Shown: in pieces, positions 41,401 to 50,610 of the stretch
Layout: every line of letters begins with the position of its first letter
Position numbering within the stretch: position 1 is the first letter of the stretch
Assembly: GCA_052170315.1 (NCBI GenBank)
Contig: JBQNAT010000012.1
Location: 1-64,000 of the forward strand
Length of the DNA: 64,000 nucleotides
Origin: UBA9732 sp052170315
Lineage (GTDB): Bacteria > Spirochaetota > Spirochaetia > Sphaerochaetales > Sphaerochaetaceae
Direction: 5' to 3'
Translations under genes and position numbers: made by a program
The notes under the pieces: model-generated
Told to the model about the DNA's origin: nothing
Database searches by the model: none
What the model saw: the letters and a program-made list of their open reading frames with translations, nothing else

Positions 41401-42177
41401 ATGAAAAAGATAATAGCTTTTTTAACGGTTCTTCTTGTGCTTAGCGCAGGGCTTTTCGCAAATCCGGTCAGTGAGACACCGTTTCAAACAGATAAGCCCA
41501 AATATGTGGCATCGACCAGCTGGGTTGCCGCAATAGGCGAGCTTTCCGGCCTTGATGACATTTCAACCATTGCGCCGGCAAATCTCAAGCATCCGCCGGA
41601 GTACGAGATAACGGCTGACGACCTTGCTGAAGTTGTTAGGGCGGATTTGTTTCTATACGCAGGCTACGAGGTCATGATGGAGACCATAAAGACGGCCGCA
41701 GGTCTTGACGAGGCAAAGACAATCCGTGTCAAAACCCAGAACAGGCTAAGTGTCCTTGGGCCAATTGTTGAAAAGATAAGTTCAATGGCCGGTACACAAA
41801 CAGTGGCCTCGGAGCGTTATGGCGCTTATGAAAAAATGATAGAAGAGGCAAGAGAGGAAATCAAAAGCCGCGGTCTTGATAAGATTCCATGCTATGTAAA
41901 CAGCAACCAGACTCCGCTTGCAGAAGATCTTGGACTTAACGTCGCGGGAATTTTCGGACCTGCTCCTCTTACTTCAAACCAGATAGCGGATGCCGCGGGG
42001 AAAAAGTATAAGCTTATCATAGACAACGTACATGCAATTGTTACCGAGCCTCTCAGAGAAGTGTGTCCGGATTCGGTTATACTCATCTGGAGAAATTTTC
42101 CCGAATATATAGGAAACAACGCCCTGTACAGCGTGGTTGAGGAAAACATCGGAATGCTTTTGAGTTCCGGGCTGTAA
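41401..42177 (+). CDS. Metal-binding protein of ABC importer (ZnuA-like)
   Basis: 258 aa. Signal peptide of the LFA type (LSAGLFANPVSE). KYVASTSWVAAIGELSGLDD and NLKHPPEYEITADDL give the first domain with its His ligand; the second domain has NSNQTPLAEDLGL, FGPAPLTSNQIADAAGKKYK and IDNVHAIVTEPL. It lacks the usual His-rich loop and one expected His, so the metal (Zn, Mn or Fe) is open. Last gene of the operon. Confidence 0.8.
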   Translation: MKKIIAFLTVLLVLSAGLFANPVSETPFQTDKPKYVASTSWVAAIGELSGLDDISTIAPANLKHPPEYEITADDLAEVVRADLFLYAGYEVMMETIKTAAGLDEAKTIRVKTQNRLSVLGPIVEKISSMAGTQTVASERYGAYEKMIEEAREEIKSRGLDKIPCYVNSNQTPLAEDLGLNVAGIFGPAPLTSNQIADAAGKKYKLIIDNVHAIVTEPLREVCPDSVILIWRNFPEYIGNNALYSVVEENIGMLLSSGL

Positions 42178-42180
42178 TGC

Positions 42181-42621
42181 TTACGGTTTGAAAACCAACC
42201 TGAATTTTTCAAGAACTATTTTTGTGTCCTGATTGAACGTCATACCGGCTTCAGACATCCACGCGCTGAAGCACTTTTCATGGACATTTCTCCAGAAGGA
42301 TAGGGACAAATCTCCTTCGCCTTCGCGTTTTGCCTGCTCTTCGTCAACGTCCTTAAAAGGTACTACGCTTACTTCTTCAAGCAGGATAACGCAGATTGCG
42401 TTGTCATTTCCGTCAAGTATTACGCTGTATTCTCCGGCGCGCGGTATTTCATCGCTGTCATATTCATAGAGGTCATAAACGGATGACGTTGCTGTCTTTT
42501 TGCCTTCCAGTACAAGACGTGCGAGATTGTCCGCGTCTTCGCCAAAGGACCATGCGTCGTAGAGGGCTGTTTTTATTCCGGATTTCTTTGTGAACATATG
42601 CCACATCTCTTTTGCAGTCAT
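42181..42621 (-). CDS. ASCH-domain protein
   Basis: 146 aa from the ATG at 42621; GGAGG sits 11 bases upstream, while the longer opening has none. ALYDAWSFGEDADNLARLVL, GKKTATSSVYDLYEYDSDEI, GEYSVILDGNDNAICVILLE and EGEGDLSLSFWRNVHEKCF form the ASCH (PUA-like) fold. RNA or nucleotide binding is proposed for the family; function here is unknown. Convergent with the metal importer. Confidence 0.85.
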   Translation of the reverse strand: MTAKEMWHMFTKKSGIKTALYDAWSFGEDADNLARLVLEGKKTATSSVYDLYEYDSDEIPRAGEYSVILDGNDNAICVILLEEVSVVPFKDVDEEQAKREGEGDLSLSFWRNVHEKCFSAWMSEAGMTFNQDTKIVLEKFRLVFKP

Positions 42622-42702
42622 ATTTACAATTACCTCCGGAATGATATTATTAGTAAAGAACTGAACGGTCAATACCGGTGCGGCAAAGGGTAAAGTTGGA
42701 TA

Positions 42703-43080
42703 ATGGCAAAAGAAAAAACTGATAAGAAAAGAGTCCTGAGGGATATCATTTTCATAATTGCCGTTGCTTCTGCGGGCCTTATTCTCCTTTTTTTGAGTCG
42801 CAGTCGGGGGAATCCCGGTTCCTACGCGGAGGTTTACGTCAATGCTGTCAAAACGGAGCGCTATCCTCTTGATAAGGACGGCATATATCTGATAAACGGC
42901 GGTACCAACGTCCTTGAAATAAAAGACGGACAGGCCAGGATGGCTAAGGCATCCTGCCCTGATTTGCTTTGTGTAAGACAAGGCTGGATACGCTACACGG
43001 GGCAGACGCTTGTCTGTCTTCCCAATAAGGTTGTAATAACCTTAACGGGAGAAGACGGTTCTGTGGATATAATTAACTGA
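42703..43080 (+). CDS. NusG domain II-containing protein
   Basis: 125 aa. One N-terminal transmembrane helix (about 15-33, IIFIIAVASAGLILLFLSR), then a small beta domain with the NusG_II/COG5341 pattern: YAEVYVNAVKTERYPLDKDG, GGTNVLEIKDGQARMAKASC and CLPNKVVITLTG. These proteins precede Gx-type S components of ECF transporters, exactly as here. Possibly exported; its role is unknown. Confidence 0.85.
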   Translation: MAKEKTDKKRVLRDIIFIIAVASAGLILLFLSRSRGNPGSYAEVYVNAVKTERYPLDKDGIYLINGGTNVLEIKDGQARMAKASCPDLLCVRQGWIRYTGQTLVCLPNKVVITLTGEDGSVDIIN

Positions 43081-43089
43081 GAGGATGAT

Positions 43090-43587
43090 ATGGAGACAAA
43101 AAAGATAGCTCAGTCCGGTCTTCTGCTGGCCCTTGCAATGATTCTCTCTTTTATTGAAAGCCTTTTTCCCGCCTTTATTGCCGTTCCCGGCGTAAAAATC
43201 GGTCTTGCCAATATTGTTACGGTCTATGCCCTGTATAAGACAGGTTTCAGGGAAGCCGCGCTTATTTCCGTACTTAGGGTTTTTATGGCATCCTTTCTGT
43301 TCGGCAGCGTGCTTTCTCTGGCATATTCGGCAGGAGGCGCCATTATTTCCCTGACCGGAATGGCTCTGCTGAAGAAAACAAACCTGTTCGGAACCGCTGC
43401 CATAAGTGTCGCGGGCGGAGTGCTTCACAATCTTGGACAGATTGCCGTGGCCTGTTTTATACTTGATACTGCCGCAATCGCTTACTATATACCTGTTCTT
43501 ATTATCAGCGGAACAGCTGCCGGTATAGTAATCGGTATAGCCGCTGCGGCTCTAATGACATGGGAAACAAAACATGCCTTTCATTGA
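43090..43587 (+). CDS. Gx-family ECF S component-like membrane protein
   Basis: 165 aa, five to six transmembrane helices. KIAQSGLLLALAMILSFIES with PGVKIGLANIVTVYALY and GGVLHNLGQIAVACFI are the Gx transporter/HepS-like pattern. Such proteins are likely S components that recruit the following EcfA-EcfT-EcfA module. The substrate is unknown. It overlaps ecfA1 by 14 bases. Confidence 0.85.
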   Translation: METKKIAQSGLLLALAMILSFIESLFPAFIAVPGVKIGLANIVTVYALYKTGFREAALISVLRVFMASFLFGSVLSLAYSAGGAIISLTGMALLKKTNLFGTAAISVAGGVLHNLGQIAVACFILDTAAIAYYIPVLIISGTAAGIVIGIAAAALMTWETKHAFH

Positions 43588-44425
43588 ATTGAAGAATGTA
43601 AGTTATATATATCCAGGAACGGCGGGAGGGACAAAAGCGCTTTCCGGTATTTCCATGACCGTGGAGAAGGGGGTCTTTATTGCCGTTGCGGGTGCCAACG
43701 GCTCCGGAAAAAGCACTTTGGCCAAACTCCTGAACCGCCTTCTTATCCCTTCTGAAGGGCAGATAATCGCGGATTCCATTAACAGCGCGGAGCCTAAGAA
43801 TATTTTTGAAATACGAAAGCGTGTAGGCATGGTTTTCCAGAATCCTGAAAACCAGATGGTATACGATATCATAGAGGATGAAGTAGCCTTCGGACCTGAA
43901 AATCTTGGGCTTTCCGCAAAAGAAATCCGAAAGCGTGTGGATGAAAGCCTTGAAGCCGTAGGTCTGAAAGATTTCGCCTTAAGCTCCGTACACGAGCTTT
44001 CCGGAGGGCAAAAACAGCTTCTGGCCATAGCCGGTGCTATTGCCTTAAAGCCCAGCTGTCTTGTTTTGGATGAACCAGTGTCAATGCTGGATTCGGAATG
44101 CAGAGCTTTGGTCTTTTCCGCTATCCGCAGGCTGAGAAAGGAAAACAACATGGCAATTGTCCTTACCGCTCACAGCCTTTCGGATATCGTGGACGCGGAT
44201 ATGATATATGTTCTGGATAAGGGGAGACTTGCCCTTTCAGGAACACCTTCAGAGATTCTTTCCCACGTGAAGGAGTGTGAAAAAATCGGGCTTGAAATTC
44301 CTGTTGTTTTTAAACTTTCAGCGCTTTTTGAAAGAAAGGGTATCAGCTTTGAAGGAAAAGTTCTCACAGAAGATATGCTTGTATCTGAACTTGTGAGGCT
44401 CAAGGACAAAGAGAAGTTAAAATGA
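43574..44425 (+). CDS. ecfA1: ECF transporter ATPase 1
   Basis: 283 aa. Walker A GANGSGKSTLAKLL, signature HELSGGQKQLLAIAGAIA, Walker B CLVLDEPVSMLD, and the Q-loop VGMVFQNPENQMVYDIIEDE typical of CbiO/EcfA. Powers the energy-coupling module. Overlaps ecfT by four bases. Confidence 0.93.
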   Translation: MPFIELKNVSYIYPGTAGGTKALSGISMTVEKGVFIAVAGANGSGKSTLAKLLNRLLIPSEGQIIADSINSAEPKNIFEIRKRVGMVFQNPENQMVYDIIEDEVAFGPENLGLSAKEIRKRVDESLEAVGLKDFALSSVHELSGGQKQLLAIAGAIALKPSCLVLDEPVSMLDSECRALVFSAIRRLRKENNMAIVLTAHSLSDIVDADMIYVLDKGRLALSGTPSEILSHVKECEKIGLEIPVVFKLSALFERKGISFEGKVLTEDMLVSELVRLKDKEKLK

Positions 44426-45174
44426 AAGTGAATCTGGGTCGTTATTTCAATGCGTCATCTTTCCTTCATAGACTGGACCCAAGAACAAAGCTTACCGCGC
44501 TTATTGTTTATATTGTTTCGGTATTCCTTGCTGACGGTCCGGTTTCCTGCGCCGTGTCCTTTACCGTTCTGTGCCTTCTGATATGGATATCCGAAGTTCC
44601 GCTGAAATTCATGTTAAGCGGTTTCCGTCCTGTTGTCTTCATAGTTATTTCCGTTTTTCTGATAAATATTTTTTTTGTAAAAAACGGGATAATAAAAGCT
44701 TCTCTCATAACGCTCCGTATAATCGAACTTGTCCTTTGCTCAAATCTTCTGACGCTTACCACAAAGCCTAAGGCTATAGCAGGCGGTATAGAGAAGGGGC
44801 TTGAAGGGCTTAAAGTTTTTAAAATCCCCGTTCGTGATATAGCTATGGTAATTTCAATTGCCTTTACGTTCATACCTGTACTTGCGGATGAAGCCGAAAG
44901 ACTTGTTCAGGCACAGAAAGCAAGGGGCGCGGATTTTGAAAGCGGAAGCCTTTTCCGCAGGGCAAAAACCCTGCTTCCAATAACCATACCAATGTTTGTC
45001 TCCGCTTTCAGGCGTTCCGATGAGCTTGCCCTTGCCATGGAGTCAAGGCTTTACGGATATGCGAAACCGGGATATCTCAATCCTCTTAGGTTTACTTCGG
45101 AGGATGCCGCGTCCTTCCTGCTTATGTTTTCCTACTTTGTCGCAATCATACTTCTTCAGGGGGCCTTACTGTGA
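44422..45174 (+). CDS. ecfT: ECF transporter transmembrane component EcfT
   Basis: 250 aa. LHRLDPRTKLTALIVYIVSV at the N-terminus is the EcfT start. Two ARG-type coupling motifs: VQAQKARGADFESG and AMESRLYGYAKPG. It links the S component to the ATPases. Four-base overlap with the next gene. Confidence 0.93.
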   Translation: MKVNLGRYFNASSFLHRLDPRTKLTALIVYIVSVFLADGPVSCAVSFTVLCLLIWISEVPLKFMLSGFRPVVFIVISVFLINIFFVKNGIIKASLITLRIIELVLCSNLLTLTTKPKAIAGGIEKGLEGLKVFKIPVRDIAMVISIAFTFIPVLADEAERLVQAQKARGADFESGSLFRRAKTLLPITIPMFVSAFRRSDELALAMESRLYGYAKPGYLNPLRFTSEDAASFLLMFSYFVAIILLQGALL

Positions 45175-45959
45175 TAGAAGCCAAAAATATCTGTTTCAGC
45201 TATGGCAGCGGACGCCGGGCTTTAAAAAACGTTTCATTCACCTTAAAAGACGGTTCGTTTACAGGCCTTACAGGGAAAACGGGAAGCGGCAAGACAACTC
45301 TTTCAAAAATTCTCAGGGGTCTGCTTGTCCCTTCTTCCGGTACCGTACTGTTTGACAGCATGGAAGTCAAAACCGGGAAAAACCTTGATTCCGGCATTGG
45401 ACTTGTTTTTCAGTTTCCTGAGCACCAGCTGTTCGGAGAAACAGTTTTGAAGGATGTAATGTTCGGGCCTGAAAATATTGAGCTTAGCGACCCCGAAGCA
45501 AAGGCTAAAGAGGCGTTGTCAAAAGTTGGGCTTGGCAGGGAGTTTTATGACCGCTCTCCGCTGTCTCTGTCAGGCGGTGAAAAACGCCGCGCGGCTATTG
45601 CCGGAATTTTGGCAATGGACAGCCGTTTTCTTATTTTGGACGAGCCTTCCGCAGGTCTTGATACAACAGGACGCAGAGATGTTTTTTCCGCTTTGAAGAA
45701 TCTTAATAAAAACGGAACAGGCATCCTTATGGTTTCCCACAATCCCGATGACATGGCGCAGCTCTGCGATAATATTATTCTTCTTGAAGATGGCGCTGTG
45801 GCCGATATGGGAAACGCTGCGGATGTGCTTTCACGGCATGATTTCCTTGTCCCGTCAGCCCTGCGCGTTGCCGGCAGCCTGAAACGCGCGGGTTTTGACC
45901 TTAAAGGAAAAATACTGACGCCTGAAGGTCTTGTATCTGCTGTTATGCGCTGCCTGTAG
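45171..45959 (+). CDS. ecfA2: ECF transporter ATPase 2
   Basis: 262 aa from a GTG. Walker A GKTGSGKTTLSKIL, signature LSLSGGEKRRAAIAGILA, Walker B LILDEPSAGLD, Q-loop GLVFQFPEHQLFGETVLKDV. EcfA2-type. The C-terminal region reads PSALRVAGSLKRAGFDLKGK. Completes the NusG_II-S-A-T-A operon. Confidence 0.93.
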   Translation: MIEAKNICFSYGSGRRALKNVSFTLKDGSFTGLTGKTGSGKTTLSKILRGLLVPSSGTVLFDSMEVKTGKNLDSGIGLVFQFPEHQLFGETVLKDVMFGPENIELSDPEAKAKEALSKVGLGREFYDRSPLSLSGGEKRRAAIAGILAMDSRFLILDEPSAGLDTTGRRDVFSALKNLNKNGTGILMVSHNPDDMAQLCDNIILLEDGAVADMGNAADVLSRHDFLVPSALRVAGSLKRAGFDLKGKILTPEGLVSAVMRCL

Positions 45960-46059
45960 ATTACAGGGTTTCTGTACGCAAATGACAGGTTGAAAAAACT
46001 CCGCACGGATGTGATAATAATGTTGCAGGTTGTTGCGTTTAAAGATTTTGGAGTGAAAA

Positions 46060-47358
46060 ATGACTGATAGCTGCTTTATTGAAATACTTAAGCATGAAAT
46101 AGTGCCGGCAATGGGATGTACAGAGCCTGCGGCATCGGCATTGGCAGGAGCGAAGGCACGGGAACTTATCGGCAAAGATGAAGTGGCGGAAGTAAGAATT
46201 TCAGCTTCAAGAGACATGGTAAAAAACGCGATGGGTGTGAGTATTCCGGGCTGTTTGCTGAAGGGTCTTTCAGCGGCGGTTGCCCTTGGAATTGCGGGCG
46301 GAGATACTGCAAGAAAGTTGAGTATCCTTTCCGATGTGGACGAAAAGATGGTGGACTATGCTTCAACACTGGAGCCGGTTCTGGAGCTTGCAGGAGATGT
46401 CCCATCTCTATATGTGTGCGTGAGCGTTAAATCGAAAACCGGGCATGAGGCATCTGTTACCATTTCCGGCGAGCATGACAGCTTCTCCAAAGTCGTATTG
46501 GACGGCAAAGTCCTGAATGAAGTTACTTCCTGCGGCAAGGCAAATGGGGAATCTGATTTCTTTGCGGATGTGACGCTTGGAGATGTTCTGTCCTTTGCGG
46601 ATAATGTGAAGGTGGAAGAAATTGATTTTCTGAAGGATGCGATTAAGGCTAATTTTAATATTGCAAAGTACGGTATGAGCCATTGTTTCGGTCTTCAGGT
46701 GGGAAAAACCATGGCAAAGGATATCACGGGAAAACCGGCTGATATAAATCAGGCTTTTCAGCTTGGAGCTGCCTATGCGGCAGCCGGAAGCGACGCAAGG
46801 ATGTGCGGCTGTCCAATGCCTGTTTACATAAACAGCGGTAGCGGAAACCAGGGTCTTACAGTAACGGTTCCGGTTAAGACAGTCGGGGAGTATCTGGGAG
46901 CGGGAGAGGAAAAGATACTCAGAGCCGTATGCGTAAGCGAGCTTGTAGGTCTTATGCTTACAGAGAAAAAAAGCAGGCTTTCCGCTCTCTGCGGCGCTTT
47001 CACTGCGGCAATAGGCACGGCCTGCGCCTATGCCTACCTGTTCGGAGGCGGAGCTGGGGCAATGGATGAGGTTATAAACATAATGGTCGCCAACCTGACG
47101 GGGATAATCTGCGACGGCGCAAAAAAAACCTGTGCCCTGAAAATATATTCCTGCCTTGAGGCTGCGGCCATGGCTGTAAGGCTTGCCTTCAACGGTCAAT
47201 GTCCTGACGATAAGTGCGGCATAGTAGGCGCGGATTCAAGAGAAAGCATTTCACATCTTTCAATTATCAGCAAAGAAGGTATGGAAGGAACCGACAAAAC
47301 CATTTACTCCATAATGCTAGATAAAGTTAACAGCGGCAGCGGAAATAGCCTCTGCTGA
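46060..47358 (+). CDS. cyuA: L-cysteine desulfidase (CyuA/UPF0597)
   Basis: 432 aa. EIVPAMGCTEPAASALAGA near the start, GKANGESDF, then Fe-S cysteines: RMCGCPMPVYINSGSGNQG, CDGAKKTCALK and the VGADSRESI end, like the serine dehydratase alpha-type fold with a [4Fe-4S] cluster. Degrades cysteine to sulfide, ammonia and pyruvate. Stands alone. Related names: YhaM, CdsB. Confidence 0.9.
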   Translation: MTDSCFIEILKHEIVPAMGCTEPAASALAGAKARELIGKDEVAEVRISASRDMVKNAMGVSIPGCLLKGLSAAVALGIAGGDTARKLSILSDVDEKMVDYASTLEPVLELAGDVPSLYVCVSVKSKTGHEASVTISGEHDSFSKVVLDGKVLNEVTSCGKANGESDFFADVTLGDVLSFADNVKVEEIDFLKDAIKANFNIAKYGMSHCFGLQVGKTMAKDITGKPADINQAFQLGAAYAAAGSDARMCGCPMPVYINSGSGNQGLTVTVPVKTVGEYLGAGEEKILRAVCVSELVGLMLTEKKSRLSALCGAFTAAIGTACAYAYLFGGGAGAMDEVINIMVANLTGIICDGAKKTCALKIYSCLEAAAMAVRLAFNGQCPDDKCGIVGADSRESISHLSIISKEGMEGTDKTIYSIMLDKVNSGSGNSLC

Positions 47359-47402
47359 TAAAACAGTGTAAACGGATGCTTCTCTGTGCTATCATTTATC
47401 TC

Positions 47403-48398
47403 ATGAAGAAAATCCTTTTGATAGGCACAGGCGGCACAATCGCTTCCAGCCCAACTGATGACGGACTTACACCGTCTCTTTCAATATCAGACCTTCTTGA
47501 AAGAGTTCCCGAAATTAAGAACCTCTGCGAGCCTTCCTGCGTACAGGCTTTCAACATGGACAGCACGAATATACGCCCGGAGCACTGGATTGCCATTGCG
47601 GAGCTTATCAGATGCAATTTTGACAGGTTCGATGGATTTGTCATCACTCACGGTACGGACACAATGGCCTATACTGCCGCAGGTTTAAGCTATCTTATAC
47701 AGAACAGCCCAAAGCCCATTGTTATTACAGGGGCTCAGATATCCGCGGCGCAGGGAGATTCGGATGCAAGGCGCAACCTTATTGACGCCTTCATCTGCGC
47801 ATCGGATGATAACAGCCACGGGGTTCTGATTGTATTCTCAGGTTCCGTTATTTTAGGCACAAGGGCAAAAAAGAACTATACAAAACGCTTTGCGGCCTTT
47901 GCGAGCTCAAACTTTCCCGAAGCCGCAAGAATCCAAAGCGGGGAAATATACTGGTTCATCCCGCAGAAAACTGAAAAAGAAGTCAAGTTTTACAGCACGC
48001 TTGATACCAATGTGGGGCTTATAAAGCTGTTTCCCGGAATGACTGAAGATGTAATTACCTTCATGACAGAGCACTATGACGGCCTTGTTATCGAATGTTT
48101 CGGCGTTGGCGGACTGCCTGAGTACTATGAGTTCTATTCGCTGCTGAAGACATCGGCCCAAAAGGGAACTCTGATAGTAATGACAACTCAGGTTCCAAAC
48201 GACGGAAGCGATTTGGGACTTTATAAGGTTGGACACCGCCTTAAACAGGAGCCGAACGTACTTGAAGCGCGTGATATGACAAGTGAGGCCGCTATTGCGA
48301 AGCTTATGTGGATTCTTGGTCAGACCAGAGATATTGCCGGGGCAAAAAAGCTGTTCTATACTCCCGTCGCTCACGACCTTATACGTTCGGGAAACTGA
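47403..48398 (+). CDS. ansA: Asparaginase type I (cytoplasmic)
   Basis: 331 aa from the ATG at 47403. Both catalytic threonine motifs: ILLIGTGGTIAS and FVITHGTDTMAYTAAGLSY, with VIVEC-like region replaced by LVIECFGVGGLP. No signal peptide. Hydrolyses asparagine to aspartate and ammonia. Convergent to the SDR gene; stops are adjacent. Confidence 0.92.
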   Translation: MKKILLIGTGGTIASSPTDDGLTPSLSISDLLERVPEIKNLCEPSCVQAFNMDSTNIRPEHWIAIAELIRCNFDRFDGFVITHGTDTMAYTAAGLSYLIQNSPKPIVITGAQISAAQGDSDARRNLIDAFICASDDNSHGVLIVFSGSVILGTRAKKNYTKRFAAFASSNFPEAARIQSGEIYWFIPQKTEKEVKFYSTLDTNVGLIKLFPGMTEDVITFMTEHYDGLVIECFGVGGLPEYYEFYSLLKTSAQKGTLIVMTTQVPNDGSDLGLYKVGHRLKQEPNVLEARDMTSEAAIAKLMWILGQTRDIAGAKKLFYTPVAHDLIRSGN

Positions 48399-49064
48399 TT
48401 AACGCAGGCAATAACCATTATCTATAAGCAGTGTCTGACCGTAAATTCCGCGGCTTTGCGCAAGAAAAAGGATAGCGTTTGCTATGTATTCCGGCTTTAC
48501 CATTTCACGTTTTACCGTATGGTTTTTCCAATGACTTTCAAGCTTTGCGCCGTGAAGGCGCTGCGTGTCTATCAGGCCCGGAGCGACCGCGTTTACCCTT
48601 AGGCCGGTTTCGGCTGCGAGTGATGCGGTGTACGCTGAAACTGCACCTTTACTGGCGTCATAATGGGAAGTTGCTCCGAAACCGGGATGCACGGCATTCA
48701 TGGATGAAACGTTGACAATTGAACCGTCCGACTTCTTCAGAAGAGGGATGAGTTTCCGTGTCACAAGAAAAAGCCCCTTGACGTTAAGAGCCATTACGGC
48801 GCCGAAGCTTTCAATTGAAAGGGTTTCCTGACTGCCTTCGGTAAAGATTCCCGCATTGTTTACAAGCACATCAAGGCTTTCAAGTTTTTCAAGCGCCTTG
48901 TCTATTTCCTTTTCTTTTGTAAGATCAGCGGCAATTGCTTTTTCAGAGTCCGCCTTATCTTCAGATGAAACGGTATAAAAAACTTCATAGCCTTCTTTTT
49001 CAAAAACTTCCCTTATTGATTTCCCCAGATTTGACCTTCCTGCGGTTACAAGGACTCTTTTCAT
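48399..49064 (-). CDS. Short-chain dehydrogenase/reductase
   Basis: 221 aa. Nucleotide loop VTAGRSNLGKSIRE (a variant of TGxxxGIG with S-N-L-G), NNAG motif VLVNNAGIF, catalytic SSMNAV and YDASKGAVSAYTAS (Y and K in Y-x-x-x-K). The cofactor site is unusual. Substrate unknown. It overlaps the DUF985 gene by one base, so an operon is likely. Confidence 0.87.
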   Translation of the reverse strand: MKRVLVTAGRSNLGKSIREVFEKEGYEVFYTVSSEDKADSEKAIAADLTKEKEIDKALEKLESLDVLVNNAGIFTEGSQETLSIESFGAVMALNVKGLFLVTRKLIPLLKKSDGSIVNVSSMNAVHPGFGATSHYDASKGAVSAYTASLAAETGLRVNAVAPGLIDTQRLHGAKLESHWKNHTVKREMVKPEYIANAILFLAQSRGIYGQTLLIDNGYCLR

Positions 49065-49498
49065 CAGATAATCTCCTTAAGTTCTTCCATGGCCAGCAGT
49101 TCTTTTACACCTGCCCCATGCGTGTACATTGAATCTTCATATCTTGGGCTCATCACTGTTGCCGTAAGAGCATAGCCGGAAGAAAGCGTCTTTACGCGCG
49201 TTGCCTGAAAACAGCCGCCGCGTACAATAGATATCCTGTTGTTTTCACCAAGTAATCTTCTTTCAATTTTAAAATCAGGATGTACAACTGTCTGTTCAAG
49301 AGCATCGCCTTCAAGAAAAAACCATGCTTCATCCTGCGTAAGCGAATGAAGGCGCGAAAACGAATCTTCTGTGATAAGGTAATAAATCAGCCCCGCGTTT
49401 GCCCCGAATTCTGATACGAAACGAAAGTATCCGCCTTCTTCGGGAAGAGGCTGAAGGTCGTAACGCTCTATTATTTCTTTAATGTTTTTTTTATTCAT
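49064..49498 (-). CDS. DUF985 cupin (cupin_5) protein
   Basis: 144 aa. EIIERYDLQPLPEEGGYFR at the start, LIYYLITEDSFSRLHSLTQD, EAWFFLEGDALEQTVVHPD and VRGGCFQATRV are the DUF985/YML079-type cupin. Binds small molecules in a beta barrel; enzyme activity unknown. No strong ribosome site is seen before the ATG. First in the operon with the SDR. Confidence 0.85.
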   Translation of the reverse strand: MNKKNIKEIIERYDLQPLPEEGGYFRFVSEFGANAGLIYYLITEDSFSRLHSLTQDEAWFFLEGDALEQTVVHPDFKIERRLLGENNRISIVRGGCFQATRVKTLSSGYALTATVMSPRYEDSMYTHGAGVKELLAMEELKEII

Positions 49499-49568
49499 AT
49501 TTCAAATCCATATAGCCGTCCTGCAAAGCATTGCGCAAAAATCTAAGGCAGAAAACGCTGCAAGTCCG

Positions 49569-50339
49569 TCAATGACAGCGGCAGGAATTTTCTCCGTTTT
49601 CGCTTTCACGGTCTTTACAGCTATGCCTTCCGCAGTGTCCTTCTCCGGCATGGCTTTCGTAGCCGTGCTCATGTTCATGATGGCTGCAGCTTGCATTCGG
49701 ATTATAGCTTAAATTTCCGGAAACCAACGCAAGAACGGCATCGTCCGCATTGCCGGAAACTCCACCGTAAAGAGTTATTCCCGCTTCTTTCAAAGCCATC
49801 TGGGCGCCCATGCCTATACCTCCGCAGATAAGAGAATCTACCCGGCACTGTTTCAGAAAACCCGCAAGGGCGCCGTGGCCGAAACCTTCTGCGCTTACAA
49901 CCCGCGAACTTGTTATTTTGCCGTCCTTAACATCATAGAATTTGAAATTTTCAGTATGTCCGAAATGCTGAAAAATGTCTCCGTTTTCATATGTTACCGC
50001 TATTCTCATGATATTATCTCCTTTATGAGCTATTGATTTTGGTATACTTTGGGAAAGGTTGTATTGGCCGCCCGAAATCATAAGACGGCATCCGTCTACA
50101 ATAAGACCGGCCAGTTTTTTCCTTGCGCTGTCATAGATTGCCGTAACTGTTGTTCTGGCGACACCCATGCTTTCAGCGCATTGTTCCTGAGTCCTGTTCT
50201 CTTTATCGATGAGCCTAATTGTTTCAAACTCGTCAAGGGACAGGAAAACGCATTCCGTTTTTTCCGAAACCTCTTCCGCGGCGAAGTTCCAGTAATTCGG
50301 ATATCCGCTTATGATTCTGCGTCTCTGCTGTCTTGGCAT
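49569..50339 (-). CDS. DUF134 regulator fused to NifX/NifB-like domain
   Basis: 256 aa from the ATG at 50339, chosen for GGAGAAG upstream; the ATG at 50366 lies in the operator. Residues 1-100: DUF134 (RRRIISGYPNYWNFAAEE, LDEFETIRLIDKENRTQEQC, RTTVTAIYDSARKKLAGLIV), a sigma-4-like DNA-binding fold. Residues 115-215: dinitrogenase iron-molybdenum cofactor (NifX) domain with FQHFGHTENFKFYDV and GGIGMGAQMALKEAGI. The tail is His/Cys rich (HHEHEHGYESHAGEGHCGRH). A metal- or cluster-sensing regulator is likely. Confidence 0.85.
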   Translation of the reverse strand: MPRQQRRRIISGYPNYWNFAAEEVSEKTECVFLSLDEFETIRLIDKENRTQEQCAESMGVARTTVTAIYDSARKKLAGLIVDGCRLMISGGQYNLSQSIPKSIAHKGDNIMRIAVTYENGDIFQHFGHTENFKFYDVKDGKITSSRVVSAEGFGHGALAGFLKQCRVDSLICGGIGMGAQMALKEAGITLYGGVSGNADDAVLALVSGNLSYNPNASCSHHEHEHGYESHAGEGHCGRHSCKDRESENGENSCRCH

Positions 50340-50353
50340 GGCTTCTCCATTTC

Positions 50354-50399
50354 TGACATATGTCATCTATTAATTTAAAAACATTCATGACATATGTCA
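50354..50399. promoter_or_regulatory. Two TGACATATGTCA palindromes
   Basis: Perfect 12-bp palindromes at 50354-50365 and 50388-50399, 34 bp apart centre to centre. They lie in the leader of the DUF134-NifX gene, so they are candidate autoregulatory operators. Confidence 0.7.
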
Positions 50400-50503
50400 A
50401 TATGATTTGTAAATTAAGAAAATGTCTGTAAAGACATACTGTGCCCGCATAAAACAATCTCTGAAAAGCAGTCAGAAAATATATTTAATTTTTAAAACCA
50501 ATT

Positions 50504-50580
50504 GGAACTGAAACGGCTAATCGGAACTGACAAGATATAAAAAAACAGCTATATTATTCTTAGAGTTAGATGTAACTAAC
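50504..50580 (+). promoter_or_regulatory. Promoter, activator-like repeats and repressor-like dyad of ECF/ABC island
   Basis: -35 CTGACA (50527-50532), 17-base spacer, -10 TATATT (50550-50555). GGAACTGA direct repeats at 50504-50511 and 50523-50530 (19 bp step) touch the -35, as AraC-activated promoters do. GTTAG-ATGTAA-CTAAC (50565-50580) covers the transcription start and resembles DtxR/IdeR-type iron-repressor dyads. Confidence 0.6.
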
Positions 50581-50610
50581 AAATGTTCGAATAATTATGG
50601 GAGAAATAAA

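Noticed and set aside
42622..42981. N-terminal extension of the ASCH protein
   Set aside because: The extension runs across the NusG_II gene start on the other strand, has no domain features, and the GGAGG site favours the ATG at 42621.
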